Assembly (NCBI GenBank): GCA_964454975.1
Contig: CAYVVD010000001.1
Coordinates: 124,001-188,000, forward strand
Source: CAYVVD01 sp964454975
GTDB taxonomy: Bacteria > Bacteroidota > Ignavibacteria > Kapaibacteriales > UBA2268
Direction of reading: 5' to 3'
Length of the DNA stretch: 64,000 nt
Shown here: positions 63,831-64,000 of the stretch, piece by piece
Layout of the letters: every line of letters starts with the position of its first letter
Position numbering within the stretch: position 1 is the first letter of the stretch
Made by a program: the position numbers and the translations under genes
Notes under the pieces: model-generated
The model's database searches: none
What the model saw: only the letters and a program-made list of their open reading frames with translations
What the model was told of the DNA's origin: nothing

Positions 63831-64000
63831 TTATTTTAACTGTATTATTTTTTGGGCAATAACACTCTCTACGTTTCTTAGTCTTACAAAGTAAACTCCA
63901 ACCGATAATTCACTCCCATCAGAAACCACCTCATGCACACCAGGTTCTTTATATCCGTCTTCAACTAATACCGCCAATTCTCTGCCATATAAGTCAGTTA
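63831..64000 (-). CDS. C-terminus of a T9SS-sorted secreted protein (runs off window)
   Basis: On the minus strand a frame enters from the window edge and stops at 63831-63833. Its last 55 residues read 'DLYGRELAVLVEDGYKEPG', 'HEVVSDGSELSVGVYFVRLR' and 'QKIIQLK', the type A C-terminal sorting domain of type IX secretion cargo (typically DxxGREVAxLVxG..xPGxHxVxFDGSxLSSGVYFxRLx). The protein is exported and attached to the cell surface. Nothing can be said of its main domain, which lies outside the window. Confidence 0.88.
   Translation of the reverse strand, partial: TDLYGRELAVLVEDGYKEPGVHEVVSDGSELSVGVYFVRLRNVESVIAQKIIQLK

Overview
The window reads as the chromosome of an AT-rich, Gram-negative bacterium of the FCB group, most likely Ignavibacteriota/Kapabacteria or a relative in the wider Bacteroidota. 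The evidence is a type IX secretion (T9SS) C-terminal sorting domain at the right edge, a TonB-dependent receptor, YbbR, ApaG, a WbaP-type sugar transferase, several TTG starts, and a bacterial Dna2-like nuclease-helicase. A flagellar export gene (flhA) and an octaheme cytochrome suggest a motile lineage with anaerobic respiration. The exact phylum is an inference.

Layout. 1-10.5 kb: a truncated DMT-family transporter, a TonB receptor, an asparagine-synthase-like protein lacking the N-terminal Cys, a polysaccharide flippase, tatC, a polyprenyl diphosphate synthase, a Bax-inhibitor-1 protein, a TPR protein, fbp and a universal stress protein. 10.5-12.2 kb: a small phage-like regulatory module (Mor-like protein, small ORF, XRE/CI-type HTH protein, separate UmuD/LexA-type S24 peptidase) around a perfect inverted repeat. 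12.2-26.4 kb: housekeeping and envelope genes (NlpC/P60, nitrilase, folB-folK-dnaG-ybbR operon, hemerythrin, apaG, lipoprotein, response regulator, sugar transferase, ssb, HAD phosphatase, cmk, ispH). 26.4-32.8 kb: a co-directional DNA-repair set recJ, dna2-like, yebC, ruvC. 33-34.2 kb: rsgA and tRNA-Ser(CGA).

34.4-50.0 kb: a dense island of signal-transduction genes. It holds a six-PAS HisKA_3 kinase, a receiver-kinase whose receiver lacks the phospho-acceptor Asp, a NarL-type regulator, and a six-gene overlapping operon (kinase, receiver, hybrid kinase, receiver-kinase, receiver-HDOD, receiver-degenerate HD-GYP) that ends in a clear terminator. A degenerate copy of the tRNA-Ser 3' end lies just past the island, so the island is flanked by tRNA-end repeats. 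tRNA-Leu(CAG) follows.

50.4-64 kb: a glycosyltransferase, an NADP-binding protein, a DUF502 protein, a second REC-HDOD protein, then a four-gene operon (octaheme tetrathionate-reductase-family cytochrome c, membrane cytochrome b, two YeeE/YedE sulfur transporters, one fused to a cysteine-less rhodanese) that looks like a sulfur-oxyanion respiration or uptake module. Next come flhA, thrS, a short C13-peptidase-like fragment and the T9SS-sorted C-terminus of a protein running off the window.

The best candidates for something undescribed are the octaheme/YeeE sulfur operon with its leader hairpin, the overlapping receiver-rich signalling island with dead output and input domains, and the RecJ/Dna2-like/YebC/RuvC repair operon.
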